A stretch of DNA of 34,876 bases from an uncultured cyanobacterium (GTDB taxonomy: Bacteria > Cyanobacteriota > Cyanobacteriia > Cyanobacteriales > Nostocaceae). Positions within the stretch are counted from its first letter, which is position 1. Each line of letters opens with the position of its first letter. The stretch spans positions 1 to 34,876 of the forward strand of contig CAIVAU010000097.1 of NCBI GenBank assembly GCA_903903925.1, read 5' to 3'. Under the pieces are notes generated by a model. It was not told the origin of the DNA and searched no databases. It saw nothing but the letters and a program-made list of their open reading frames with translations. This document shows, piece by piece, positions 1 to 8,748 of the stretch. Both the position numbers and the translations under genes were made by a program.

Positions 1-1
1 A

Positions 2-133
2 ATTTATGCTAGTATTTTAGTTAATTGGATGGCTCAAAATGTCATATATTCACCGCTTTATTTAAGCACAACTATTTGGCTAGTGATGTCAATTATAATT
101 GAAAAAATGGAAATAAATCATACATTCAAATAG
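2..133 (+). CDS. C-terminal end of an O-antigen ligase/polymerase-like membrane protein (partial)
   Basis: The frame is open from the window edge and gives 43 residues ending in TAG at 131-133. The visible part has a hydrophobic stretch (LYLSTTIWLVMSIII) followed by a short charged tail (EKMEINHTFK). A last membrane helix with a short cytosolic end, next to glycosyltransferases, fits the end of a Wzy/WaaL-type O-antigen polymerase or ligase. The family assignment rests on this tail and on context only. The start lies outside the window. Confidence 0.5.
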   Translation: MYASILVNWMAQNVIYSPLYLSTTIWLVMSIIIEKMEINHTFK

Positions 134-270
134 AGATGCATCTTTATGAGCTTCTCAATAGCATTTGAGACGCGCTTACCCTGCTTGATAGATTTTTTTG
201 ACTGATGTTAAAACCTCTAAGTAAAGCAGAAAGCCAAGTCACCTGTTTTTTGAATAGAGTCAATATCGAA

Positions 271-1413
271 ATGATGAGAATCTTAGTCCTAACTCCAGAC
301 GCTTTCGGTGGTCGAGGAGGTATAGCCAAATTTAACCGAGACTTTCTTCAAGCTTTATGCTCATATCCCTATGTTACAGAAGTCGTTGCTATTCCACGCC
401 GCGTTGTAGATCCTCTAGGCTCACTTCCTCAAAAATTAACCTATGTAACTTCAGGCTTAAATGGTAAATTGAGTTACGGGATCGCTATTTTGCAAACTTT
501 TAACCGTAATTCTAAGTTTGACTTGATTGTATGTGGACACATGAACTTGCTACCATTGGCCTATCTGGTCAGTATTTGCACGCACGCGCCAATTCTTCTC
601 GTACTTCATGGGATTGAAGTTTGGCAGCCATCTCCTAATGTGCTAGCTAATAATTTAGTAGATAAAATAAATGGTATTATCTCAGTTAGCGAACTCACAA
701 AAAAACGTTTTCTAAATTGGGCAAAATTAGACAATATTCAAGAATATATACTACCTAATACAGTAAACCTTGAGCATTTTCAGCCAGATGCTAAAAACAC
801 TGAACTTCTATTACGCTATCAGTTACAAGATAAAACTGTCTTAATGACTTTAGGTCGTCTAGACTCCAGCGAACGATACAAAGGGTTTGATCAAGTCTTA
901 GATTTGCTACCAATCCTGGCTCAGGAAATTCCTAATGTAGCTTACATGATTGTGGGAGAAGGAGGCGGTCGCCAACGATTAGAGACTAAGGCAAAGTCTT
1001 TAGGTGTTGAGAAACACGTTGTATTTACGGGATTTATACCTGAAGTAGAAAAAGCTGACCACTATCGACTAGCAGATGCATATGTCATGCCAAGCAAAGG
1101 AGAAGGCTTTGGTATTGTCTTTTTGGAAGCAATGGCTTGTGGTATCCCCGTAGTTGCTAGTAAGGTTGATGGTAGTCGGGAGGCTGTACGAAACGGTTCA
1201 CTAGGTATCCTGGTCAACCCTGACGATCTAGAGGACATATTAGCGGGAATTCGTCTCGCCCTCAAGCGTCCCATAGGAGTCGTTCCAGAAGGATTAGAGT
1301 ACTTTTCTGAGCGGAATTTTGAGAAGAGATGTCACCATATTTGCGATCAAATTTTGCAATTATCTAGAAAAGAAATAGAACAATACCGTTCAGTTAACAC
1401 TATAGAGAAATAG
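271..1413 (+). CDS. Glycosyltransferase family 4 (GT-B fold)
   Basis: A retaining, nucleotide-sugar-dependent glycosyltransferase, probably adding a sugar to a lipid-linked surface polysaccharide unit at the inner face of the membrane. Numbering from 271, the N-terminal Rossmann domain starts with MMRILVLTPDAFGGRGG (GT4 glycine-rich loop). The C-terminal domain has GRLDSSERYKGFD and the donor-binding E-x7-E motif in EGFGIVFLEAMACGIPVVAS. The open frame reaches back to 205, but the extra 22 residues look unlike GT4, and 271 or 274 puts the start at the usual MRILVL. The length of 380 residues is normal. It is followed 40 bases later by asnB. Parts of this gene recur as damaged copies at 3367-3420 and 4368-4543. 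The acceptor and sugar are unknown. Confidence 0.88.
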   Translation: MMRILVLTPDAFGGRGGIAKFNRDFLQALCSYPYVTEVVAIPRRVVDPLGSLPQKLTYVTSGLNGKLSYGIAILQTFNRNSKFDLIVCGHMNLLPLAYLVSICTHAPILLVLHGIEVWQPSPNVLANNLVDKINGIISVSELTKKRFLNWAKLDNIQEYILPNTVNLEHFQPDAKNTELLLRYQLQDKTVLMTLGRLDSSERYKGFDQVLDLLPILAQEIPNVAYMIVGEGGGRQRLETKAKSLGVEKHVVFTGFIPEVEKADHYRLADAYVMPSKGEGFGIVFLEAMACGIPVVASKVDGSREAVRNGSLGILVNPDDLEDILAGIRLALKRPIGVVPEGLEYFSERNFEKRCHHICDQILQLSRKEIEQYRSVNTIEK

Positions 1414-1453
1414 AAAAAATAGTGATTTTTGTCCTTTCTACTTTTTTTAAAAT

Positions 1454-3325
1454 ATGTGTGGCATATATGGTTACATAGGCACAGAAAATGTGAATTCGGA
1501 AAAGGTTTTGGCCGCACTACATCGTCGAGGACCAGATTCTCAAGGAACATGGCGAGGATCTGTGAGATCAAGGCAAATTCATTTACTACACACTCGTCTA
1601 GCAATTCTTGATCTTAGCCCATCTGGACACCAGCCAATGGTAGATGCAAGCACAGGCAATGTGATTGTTTTTAACGGAGAAATTTATAACTTTCAAGAGC
1701 TACGTCAACAATTAAAAGCACAAGGTTTAGAATTTCGTTCTCACACGGATACAGAAGTATTGTTACTAGGCTATCGTGTCTGGGGTAAGCAGCTAGTCGA
1801 GCGGCTAGATGGCATGTTTGCCTTTCTATTATTTGATGCTATCCAACAACACCTATTCATTGCAAGAGATCATATTGGAATTAAACCCCTATACTATGCT
1901 CAAACTCAAGAAGGCGGCATTGCCTTTGCGTCAGAAGTCCGTGCCCTGATTAGTTCTGAACTCATAGCAAAAGACTGGGACTACCAGAGTATACATGATT
2001 ATCTCGTCTATGGCAGTGTCCAAGAGCCTCGCACTATCCGACAGGCAATTAAAGCTTTTCCTCCTGCTCATTATGCCTGTATAGATTTAAAACAAGACTT
2101 AGTTGCACTACCCACCCCTCATCGTTATTGGAATCTAGCTGAGTCAGCTTGCTATCAACGGCACAAAGAAAATAGTCAAGTGATTCATGCCGAGGTTTTG
2201 CAGCGTACTTTAGAACAACAACTCATTGCTGATGTCCCTGTCGGATTATTTTTGTCAGCTGGAATAGACAGCACAGTTCTTGCTACCCTTTTAAGTCCAG
2301 TCATACGAGACAAGCTTTCTGCTTTTACATTCAACTTACAAGATTCGATTAAAGATGAGAGCCATTTGGCAGCTATGACTGCACAACAACTGAATTTAGA
2401 GCACCACGTAGCTCGACTTTCTCAGAAAACTCTGAGTCATTGGTTGCTCGATAGCTTTGCAGCAATGGATCAGCCTTCATCAGATGGTACAAATACTTAT
2501 CTCATATCTAAAGCCTCACTAGAACATGGTATGACTGTTGTCCTCAGTGGTTGTGGTGCAGATGAGTTGCATGGTGGATATCCTCAGTTTCGTTCATTGT
2601 CACAGTTGTATCAAGTGGGACGACGGTTAGGCAGAATGAAATCGGGTTTTATGCCCTGGATAGAAAAGTTAAAGGGTTGGCGTCAGAGTTCTATTTATCA
2701 GGAACGACTCAAACTTCTACTTCAGCAGATAGATTCACCTTCGGGAATGGTACAGGAAATTCGACGTTTTCTAACCCCAACTCAAATACATGACTTTTGG
2801 TTTGCAGGCAAAAGTTTTGATAATACAGCTATAGGTTGGAATGATAAGCCTGATGATGAGATGAATCTTGATATAGAAACCCAAATATCTCTAAATGAAA
2901 TTCAGGGATATCTACGCAATACTCTCTTAAGAGATAGTGACTGGGCAACAATGGCAAATCAACAGGAACTGCGCGTACCCTACCTAGGTAAGTGCTATAT
3001 GGAAACAGTCATACAGATTTCTTGGAATTATAAACGGACAACAAAAACAAGAAAAAAGCCGCTCTTAACTTGTCATATTCCCCAAAATTTACAGCACGTT
3101 CTGCAACGCAAGAAAACAGGCTTCGATCTCGACTATGGTATGTACTTAAGTGGTTTGATGCGAGACTATCTACACTCATCTCTAACCTATCTTAATCAAG
3201 CCTATGAGTTTCGGCTAAACCCCAATCAAATAGAACAGGAGCTAAAAATGGGAGATCCGGCTAAACAGGCTCGTCGTTACTGGGCGCTCACTAGTCTTGG
3301 TTTCTATCTCCAGCAACATGGGTAA
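1454..3325 (+). CDS. asnB: Asparagine synthase (glutamine-hydrolysing) family amidotransferase
   Basis: A two-domain class II glutamine amidotransferase of 623 residues. It begins MCGIYGYIG, so Cys2 is the N-terminal nucleophile, which fixes the start. The glutaminase domain (about 1-200) shows RRGPDSQG, LHTRLAILD, FNGEIYN and HTDTEV. The synthetase domain (about 220-600) has the pyrophosphatase loop LSAGIDS near residue 267, where SGGxDS is usual, then LSGCGADELHGGYP. In polysaccharide clusters such enzymes are often thought to amidate a sugar carboxylate rather than make free asparagine; the position between two GT4 genes suggests that here, but the sequence does not prove it. The last 16 codons are repeated as a ghost at 4553-4601. 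Confidence 0.9.
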   Translation: MCGIYGYIGTENVNSEKVLAALHRRGPDSQGTWRGSVRSRQIHLLHTRLAILDLSPSGHQPMVDASTGNVIVFNGEIYNFQELRQQLKAQGLEFRSHTDTEVLLLGYRVWGKQLVERLDGMFAFLLFDAIQQHLFIARDHIGIKPLYYAQTQEGGIAFASEVRALISSELIAKDWDYQSIHDYLVYGSVQEPRTIRQAIKAFPPAHYACIDLKQDLVALPTPHRYWNLAESACYQRHKENSQVIHAEVLQRTLEQQLIADVPVGLFLSAGIDSTVLATLLSPVIRDKLSAFTFNLQDSIKDESHLAAMTAQQLNLEHHVARLSQKTLSHWLLDSFAAMDQPSSDGTNTYLISKASLEHGMTVVLSGCGADELHGGYPQFRSLSQLYQVGRRLGRMKSGFMPWIEKLKGWRQSSIYQERLKLLLQQIDSPSGMVQEIRRFLTPTQIHDFWFAGKSFDNTAIGWNDKPDDEMNLDIETQISLNEIQGYLRNTLLRDSDWATMANQQELRVPYLGKCYMETVIQISWNYKRTTKTRKKPLLTCHIPQNLQHVLQRKKTGFDLDYGMYLSGLMRDYLHSSLTYLNQAYEFRLNPNQIEQELKMGDPAKQARRYWALTSLGFYLQQHG

Positions 3326-3331
3326 GTAACA

Positions 3332-3420
3332 GATGATGTTTAAGAAAATGTCAAATTGCTCCTTAGATGAGAATCTTAGTCCTAACTCCAGACCCTTTCG
3401 GCGGTGGAGGAGGTATAGCA
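3332..3420 (+). pseudogene. Scraps of a duplicated GT4 start (decayed copy, left part)
   Basis: Just after the asnB stop, AACAGATGATGTTTAAGAAA closely matches the start of the GT4 gene at 4605. After that, 3367-3420 matches 274-327 of the first GT4 gene (ATGAGAATCTTAGTCCTAAC onward) with only a few changes, and then homology stops. With the scraps at 4368-4601 this marks a second, decayed copy of the GT4-asnB block. It contains no functional frame. Confidence 0.8.
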
Positions 3421-3462
3421 ATACGGTTTAGCTAAGACTATGCAGCAGTTGAAACAATAAAC

Positions 3463-4347
3463 ATGGGAGGATTTGTTATGATTAGGAAAATATTTTTCTT
3501 TAAAAAAATTCTGCGCCTATGTCTAGCAGATTTTAGTCAAAAGTTTCCAAATTTCAAAGGAAAATCTAGGATTATCAGAATTTTAGATAGTTTTTTAAGC
3601 TCTGGTAGTGAACCAGTTATAAAAACTATAAATTCAGTTACCTATCAATTTGATACTCGAGATATTATAGATTTTAGAGGTTTCTATTTTGGTGTTAATG
3701 AGAAAAGTGTTTTAGCTTATCTAGCTAAGTCAATAGGTTCTAATCAAAGTGTTATTTGGGATGTGGGTGCAAATGTTGGCTCTGTATGTCTGCCTCTGCT
3801 TTCTATGTGCCCTAATTTAATCGTTCATGCATTTGAACCATCACCTCCAGTCTTTAGCAGACTCAATGTTAATATTAATCTCAATTCTAATATTTCCGAA
3901 AGGATATATCTTGAGAATATTGCACTTTCCGACTCATCAGGAGTAATAGATTTTTTCGTCAGTAATGAACTAGAAAATAGTGGTGTTGGTAGTCTAGGAA
4001 AGATGCATAATACTAGTAATGTCCCAATTCAAGTAAATTGTTGTACAGGTGATGAATTAATTATGCAAAAGAAAATTTCAATACCTTCATTTATTAAGAT
4101 AGATGTGGAGGGATTTGAATATGAAGTCTTAAAGGGATTAATGTCATTTTTGAAAACATCTAATGCTACCCAAATTGTCTTTGAACATGAACCTTATCGG
4201 TTAGAAGAACGGAAGTTAGAAAAAACCTCAGTGATCAGGCTGCTTAAAGACTTAGGGTTCACGCTTTATGCCATCGATGATGATGGCTTACGGAGTTTTA
4301 GTGAGGCTATGTTAGATGCTCACCATGATTTTCTAGCTTGTAAATGA
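3463..4347 (+). CDS. FkbM family SAM-dependent methyltransferase
   Basis: A class I methyltransferase of the FkbM family (294 residues), probably an O-methyltransferase acting on a sugar hydroxyl of the polysaccharide. SAM-binding motif I is VIWDVGANVGS near residues 97-107, followed by the acidic HAFEPS. The family signature FIKIDVEGFEYEVLKGL lies around 210-225. Met6 (3478) is an alternative start. The gene is AT-rich compared with its neighbours and is flanked on both sides by scraps of a GT4 gene. It therefore appears to sit inside, or to have replaced the middle of, a decayed duplicate. The substrate is unknown. Confidence 0.85.
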   Translation: MGGFVMIRKIFFFKKILRLCLADFSQKFPNFKGKSRIIRILDSFLSSGSEPVIKTINSVTYQFDTRDIIDFRGFYFGVNEKSVLAYLAKSIGSNQSVIWDVGANVGSVCLPLLSMCPNLIVHAFEPSPPVFSRLNVNINLNSNISERIYLENIALSDSSGVIDFFVSNELENSGVGSLGKMHNTSNVPIQVNCCTGDELIMQKKISIPSFIKIDVEGFEYEVLKGLMSFLKTSNATQIVFEHEPYRLEERKLEKTSVIRLLKDLGFTLYAIDDDGLRSFSEAMLDAHHDFLACK

Positions 4348-4367
4348 AAGCTATGTCTAGTTTGTTT

Positions 4368-4601
4368 GAAGGAGGTGATCGCCAACGATTAGAGACAAAG
4401 GCAAAGTCCGTAGGTGTTGAGAGACACGTTGTATTTACGGGACTTATACCTGACGCAGAAAAAGCTGACCACTATCGACTAGTAGATGCCTATGTCATGC
4501 CAAGCAAAAGGTAAGGCTTCGGTGTTGTCTTTTTAGAAGCAATGGGGGTACCTTACTGGGTGCTTACTAGTCTTGGTTTCTACCTCCAGCAACATGGATA
4601 A
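4368..4601 (+). pseudogene. Scraps of GT4 and asnB (decayed copy, right part)
   Basis: Bases 4368-4543 match 958-1135 of the first GT4 gene (GCCAACGATTAGAGAC and onward) with point changes and an in-frame stop where the EGFG motif should be (AGCAAAAGGTAAGGCTTC). At 4553-4601 the sequence matches the last 16 codons of asnB, including LTSLGFYLQQHG and its stop. The order GT4 piece, asnB tail, GT4 start at 4605 reproduces the order of the intact genes, so these are relics of a block duplication. Confidence 0.85.
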
Positions 4602-4604
4602 CAG

Positions 4605-5798
4605 ATGATGTTCAAGAAACTGAAGATTTTACACTACATTGCCGTTTATGCCCCAGCTTGGAAGTTTGGTGGTCCTGTTCTCAGCGTGAGTCAACTGTGT
4701 GAGGGATTAGCAGATCTTGGTCATGAAGTAGAGGTTTTCACCTCTAATGCTGGTCTAAATCATCAACCTGAATTGCCTCTGAACCAGACAGTAATACGTA
4801 ACGGCGTCAAAGTCACTTATTTTACTCAAGAATCAGGAATAGGCATCCATTGCCCAGGTATGGAGCAAGCAGTAACAGCAAGAGCAAAAGAATTTGATAT
4901 TATTCATGTGACAGGTGTTTGGCAGCGTACTAGTGGCGCTGCTTGTAAAGCAGCAAAAAGTCAGGGTACTCCCTACGTAGTTTCACCCAGAGGCGCACTT
5001 GGTCCTTACTCATGGCGACAGAAAACAGCTAAAAAAGTAGCGTATTACTTATGGCAGGAAAGTTTTAATGTTACAAATGCTGCTGCTATCCACTATACTA
5101 GTAAACAGGAACTTGTAGAATGTCGTTGGTTGCAACTACCTAGTCAGGCTTTTATTGTTCCCAACGGTTTAGACACCAAATTTTGGCAACCTGCTTTAGA
5201 AGCAGCAAAAGTCTGGCGTAAATCTCAGAACATCGGTGAAGATGACTTTGTACTCTTAAATGTGGGGCGTCTACACCACAAAAAAGGGTTGGATTTACTA
5301 CCAAAAGCTTTAGCACCATTGCGTAATCTCAACTGGCGAATGGTTTTCGTCGGGGGTGACGATGATGGTACAAAAGCAAAACTAGAGCAACAGTTTCAAG
5401 CAGCAAACTTATCACATCAAGTTCGGTTTCTAGAACGATGTGAACCTCAGCAACTTCCAGCAATCTACTCAGCTGCTAATCTGTTTGTCTTACCAAGTCG
5501 CCATGAGAACTTCGGTAATGTCGTTGTCGAAGCTTTAGCCTGCGAATGTCCTATTTTAATCTCTGACAAAGTAGGACTGCATGATGAAGTAGCTGAAAGT
5601 CATGTAGGGTGGGTGCGTTCAAGAGTAGCAGCAGAGTGGACTACTGCTATTCGAGAGTTAATACAATCTCCTAGCAAATTGGAAACAGTAAAATTTGCAT
5701 CGAGAGCGTGGGTAGAGACTGTTTTCTCGATCAAGAAGACTTCCCAACAAATGGCAAAGCATTATATTAGTATTATCAGAAAACACAATGCTAAGTGA
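4605..5798 (+). CDS. Glycosyltransferase family 4
   Basis: A 397-residue GT-B glycosyltransferase. The N-terminal domain has HYIAVYAPAWKFGGPVLSVS and DIIHVTGVWQR. The C-terminal domain has NVGRLHHKKGLDLLPKAL and the donor motif ENFGNVVVEALACECPILIS. This subgroup usually adds a hexose to a growing lipid-linked oligosaccharide. The last 11 bases overlap the next gene, suggesting coupled translation. Met1 and Met2 are adjacent, so 4605 or 4608 could start it. Its start region is duplicated just after asnB at 3332. Confidence 0.88.
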   Translation: MMFKKLKILHYIAVYAPAWKFGGPVLSVSQLCEGLADLGHEVEVFTSNAGLNHQPELPLNQTVIRNGVKVTYFTQESGIGIHCPGMEQAVTARAKEFDIIHVTGVWQRTSGAACKAAKSQGTPYVVSPRGALGPYSWRQKTAKKVAYYLWQESFNVTNAAAIHYTSKQELVECRWLQLPSQAFIVPNGLDTKFWQPALEAAKVWRKSQNIGEDDFVLLNVGRLHHKKGLDLLPKALAPLRNLNWRMVFVGGDDDGTKAKLEQQFQAANLSHQVRFLERCEPQQLPAIYSAANLFVLPSRHENFGNVVVEALACECPILISDKVGLHDEVAESHVGWVRSRVAAEWTTAIRELIQSPSKLETVKFASRAWVETVFSIKKTSQQMAKHYISIIRKHNAK

Positions 5799-6549
5799 CT
5801 TAAATCGGTTACTCAAGGAGTTATTTTTTGTAAGCAAAATTTTACCATTTTCTCTATTTATTCGTTGGATATCTGGAGCAAATAGGTGTTTAGATTTACT
5901 ATCCAAAAATAGAACCTTAGGAGCTTTAGATCAAGTTTTTGGTGAATCATTTGATGTATTGTGGAGTGGGAAAAAACTTCATTTCGTTCAACTCGATTTT
6001 GGGGTAGTACGCGAAATTTATGGGCATCTTTGTTACGCTGCTAAAGGTCAACTAACAGAAGCACGACATATTTTTGATTTAGGTGCAAATGGGGGTGCAT
6101 TTACAGTTTTTGCTTTAGCAGAAGCACCTTATGCACAAGTTTATGCGGTAGAAGCTCAATCAGAATTAGTCGAGATCGTAAAGCACAATGTCAAGCAAAA
6201 TGGATATGAAGATCGTGGCATCATTCAATGCGCTATAGTCGGTGGTTTTTACGACGATTGGACAAAATCCCTATTGAAATCAAATCCCCAAATCCAAGAA
6301 TTTGATATTCGTGAATATATAGCTCGCGTAGGCATCTGTGACTTCTTAAAATGTGATGTTGAGGGTGGTGAATTCAAACTATTTCAAGGAGACTTGACGT
6401 GGACTCAATCTGTCAAAAGCATGGCATTAGAATTTCATCCAACCAAAGGTAACGTGAATGAACTAGAAAAAACCCTAAAATCACAGGGTTTTAGAGTTAA
6501 GCGAGCCGATCATTCTCACCTCGGGTACTTCTATTGTACGAGGGATTAA
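5788..6549 (+). CDS. FkbM family SAM-dependent methyltransferase
   Basis: A second FkbM-type methyltransferase, 253 residues, in another reading frame and overlapping the upstream GT4 gene by 11 bases. Motif I is HIFDLGANGGAFTVFAL around residues 92-108, with the acidic YAVEAQ after it. The family signature reads DFLKCDVEGGEFKLFQG near residue 187. The N-terminal 60 residues are unlike the FkbM protein at 3463, so the two are not recent duplicates. The gene is followed after 6 bases by a GT2 gene. The likely role is O-methylation of a glycan residue. Confidence 0.82.
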   Translation: MLSDLNRLLKELFFVSKILPFSLFIRWISGANRCLDLLSKNRTLGALDQVFGESFDVLWSGKKLHFVQLDFGVVREIYGHLCYAAKGQLTEARHIFDLGANGGAFTVFALAEAPYAQVYAVEAQSELVEIVKHNVKQNGYEDRGIIQCAIVGGFYDDWTKSLLKSNPQIQEFDIREYIARVGICDFLKCDVEGGEFKLFQGDLTWTQSVKSMALEFHPTKGNVNELEKTLKSQGFRVKRADHSHLGYFYCTRD

Positions 6550-6555
6550 CTGCTA

Positions 6556-7389
6556 ATGAATCTACACCTCAGCGCCATTATCCTCACCAAAAACGAAGCA
6601 TCAAATCTCAAACGTTGTATAGATTCCTTACAGTGGTGTCAAGAAATTATTGTTGTAGACTCAGGAAGCACTGACGGAACACAGCAACTTGCAGAATCAC
6701 TAAAAGCAAAAGTTTTCACCCACATTCAGCCACCTCCGTTTAAAATTTCTGAACAACGCAACTGGGCTTTACAGAATTGTAGTTTAGAGAGTGAGTGGGT
6801 ACTATTTTTAGATGCCGATGAAACCATTCCACCCAATTTAGCTACAGAAATTCAAAGCATATGTCTAAAGAGCAATAATTCATATAATGCTTTTGAACTT
6901 ACTCCCCGTTACCTATTTTGGGGCAAGTGGTTGAAGCACACTCAAGGTTATCCCAATTGGCATTCTCGTCTTGTCAAAAAAGGAGAAGTCTGCTTCGCTG
7001 GTGGTGTGTGGGAACACTTCACAATTAACGCAAAAGTAGGGAGAATCAATATACCTTACGACCATTTTGCTAACTCCAAGGGATTGAGTGATTGGCTAGA
7101 GCGGCACGATCGCTACTCTTCTTGGGATGCTGAAAACGTTGTTAAATTTCAGGAAACAGGAAAGACTAGCGCATTGGTATCAAACAATAGAATCAAGCTC
7201 AGGTTATTAGCAGCCAGACTTTGGCTCATTAGACCTATTGCTAGGTTTGTTTATATGTATTTCTTACGACTAGGATTTCTTGAAGGTCTTCCTGGATTAG
7301 TTTGCTGCCTTTTATACGCTTTTTATGAATTCATGGTTGTAGTTAAAGTAGTAGAACTTAAACGGAAGAATATCGGCTTACCGCTATAG
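6556..7389 (+). CDS. Glycosyltransferase family 2 (WaaE/KdtX-like)
   Basis: A GT-A inverting glycosyltransferase of 277 residues. The start is typical: LSAIILTKNEASNLKRCIDS, followed by IIVVDSGSTDGT. The metal-binding acidic motif is FLDADETI near residue 90. Hydrophobic stretches near the C-terminus (ARFVYMYFLRLGFLEG and LPGLVCCLLYAFYEFMVV) suggest membrane attachment, as in the WaaE-like lipopolysaccharide core glucosyltransferases. It lies 6 bases after the FkbM gene and 26 before the PhyH gene, so it is probably in the same operon. Sugar and acceptor are unknown. Confidence 0.87.
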   Translation: MNLHLSAIILTKNEASNLKRCIDSLQWCQEIIVVDSGSTDGTQQLAESLKAKVFTHIQPPPFKISEQRNWALQNCSLESEWVLFLDADETIPPNLATEIQSICLKSNNSYNAFELTPRYLFWGKWLKHTQGYPNWHSRLVKKGEVCFAGGVWEHFTINAKVGRINIPYDHFANSKGLSDWLERHDRYSSWDAENVVKFQETGKTSALVSNNRIKLRLLAARLWLIRPIARFVYMYFLRLGFLEGLPGLVCCLLYAFYEFMVVVKVVELKRKNIGLPL

Positions 7390-7415
7390 TCTTTAACAGA
7401 AAAAGGAGATTTACG

Positions 7416-8420
7416 ATGGACATTCTAGAAAATTTATTCTCAATCAAATCACCTGTAAATAATGAAATTAAAATTCCCATAAATGTCGATGAAAAAGATG
7501 ATATATACAACAAGCTGAAAACAGCAACTGATATTCGGAACTATTACGATGAAAATGGCTATGTCGTCCTACGCAATCTGATTCCATCAGAATTGTGTGA
7601 ACAAGCGCATTCTTTCTTTCAAACGGAAGTTAAGCCTTACAACGGTTATCTATATCGTCAAGCTTCAGGTAATCCAGAACAGCATATTTTTACCTACCAT
7701 AACTATATGCTGAACTCTTTACTGAATATTCAAGATTTAAGCACACACCGATTTCCTAACTTTAAAAAGCTTGGTTTGTCGATATTAACTCATAAAAATG
7801 TACACGAAGCAGTTTGTACAATCTTTGGCGAATCAGCAAAGATTATCCAAACTATGTACTTTGAGGGAAATCCTGCAACATGGGCACATCAAGACACCTA
7901 TTATTTAGACTCTTCAGAACTAGGTAGAATGACTGCTGCTTGGGTAGCTGTAGAAGATATTCAGCCAGGTGCAGGCAGATTTTATATTTATCCTGGTAGC
8001 CACAAAATTGATATTTCTCAAAATGGAGGTGATTTTGATATTGCTTTCAACCACTTACGTTATAAGCAACTGGTGTTAGACATTATTAACAAATATCAGC
8101 TTGAGTGTCGTGCGCCTGCCTTGCGTAAGGGTGATGTATTATTTTGGAATGCCAAAACAATACATGGTAGTTTAGAAACTTCTCAACCTCAGTATTCACG
8201 TTCCTCATTGACTGCTCACTACATCCCTGCATCAACACAACATCTTCAATATCAAAGGCAAATTAGATCGAGAAATCTGAAGCAGATTGCTTCATTCCAA
8301 GTAGAACATCCCAAAGAGCAAGATAAACTTAAAAATCAGATAATTTTGTATCTAGAAACTCACTTTCCGCAACAGTTTCAACAATTGAAGCGCATTATGA
8401 TAAAAGCAATTCTCAAGTAG
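7416..8420 (+). CDS. Phytanoyl-CoA dioxygenase (PhyH) family protein
   Basis: A 334-residue Fe(II)/2-oxoglutarate-dependent oxygenase. The double-stranded beta-helix carries the metal triad: His158 and Asp160 in TWAHQDTYYLD and His250 in AKTIHGS. Arg262 (SRSSLTAHY) fits the 2-oxoglutarate-binding arginine. GAGRFYIYPGSHK is a typical PhyH strand. A purine-rich AAAAGGAGA lies 9 bases before the ATG. In polysaccharide or lipid clusters PhyH enzymes hydroxylate a glycan or lipid part; which one cannot be read here. The stop overlaps a GTG of the next small frame by one base. Confidence 0.85.
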   Translation: MDILENLFSIKSPVNNEIKIPINVDEKDDIYNKLKTATDIRNYYDENGYVVLRNLIPSELCEQAHSFFQTEVKPYNGYLYRQASGNPEQHIFTYHNYMLNSLLNIQDLSTHRFPNFKKLGLSILTHKNVHEAVCTIFGESAKIIQTMYFEGNPATWAHQDTYYLDSSELGRMTAAWVAVEDIQPGAGRFYIYPGSHKIDISQNGGDFDIAFNHLRYKQLVLDIINKYQLECRAPALRKGDVLFWNAKTIHGSLETSQPQYSRSSLTAHYIPASTQHLQYQRQIRSRNLKQIASFQVEHPKEQDKLKNQIILYLETHFPQQFQQLKRIMIKAILK

Positions 8421-8731
8421 TGTTATTTCGTACCTGTTCACGGGGAAATCAAAAAAATCTTCCCGAAAATGTTACTCGTAAATCTATTGTTGTTAACTTC
8501 TACAAAGAAGAGTCTCTTGACATAGTACCACTTAGAACATTGACAACATGGGATTCAAGTGAGGAAGAATTTTTTGTCAAAAAGAGTTTAAGTAAGTTGT
8601 ATCATTGGTGTTTACTGAATCAAGGATATATTTCAAACAGAATCAGTAATCTAAAAGTATTGACAATCAGCAACAAAAAAATCAAGAATCTGATTCATCT
8701 CGTATTTAATCTAATGCAATTTATATCCTAA
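8420..8731 (+). CDS. Small unrecognised open frame (103 codons)
   Basis: A GTG-started frame overlapping the PhyH stop by one base and ending 17 bases before the next methyltransferase gene. The product is basic at the start, then has DIVPLRTLTTWDSSEEEFF and ends in a mildly hydrophobic tail (NLIHLVFNLMQFIS). I recognise no domain. There is no convincing ribosome-binding site. It may be a real small gene, or the remaining end of a larger broken gene whose upstream part is lost. Confidence 0.35.
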   Translation: MLFRTCSRGNQKNLPENVTRKSIVVNFYKEESLDIVPLRTLTTWDSSEEEFFVKKSLSKLYHWCLLNQGYISNRISNLKVLTISNKKIKNLIHLVFNLMQFIS

Positions 8732-8748
8732 TTTGGAGGCAATGGTAA

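Noticed and set aside
205..270. Upstream extension of the first GT4 gene
   Set aside because: The 22 extra codons show no GT4 similarity, and 271 places the start at the standard MRILVL strand.
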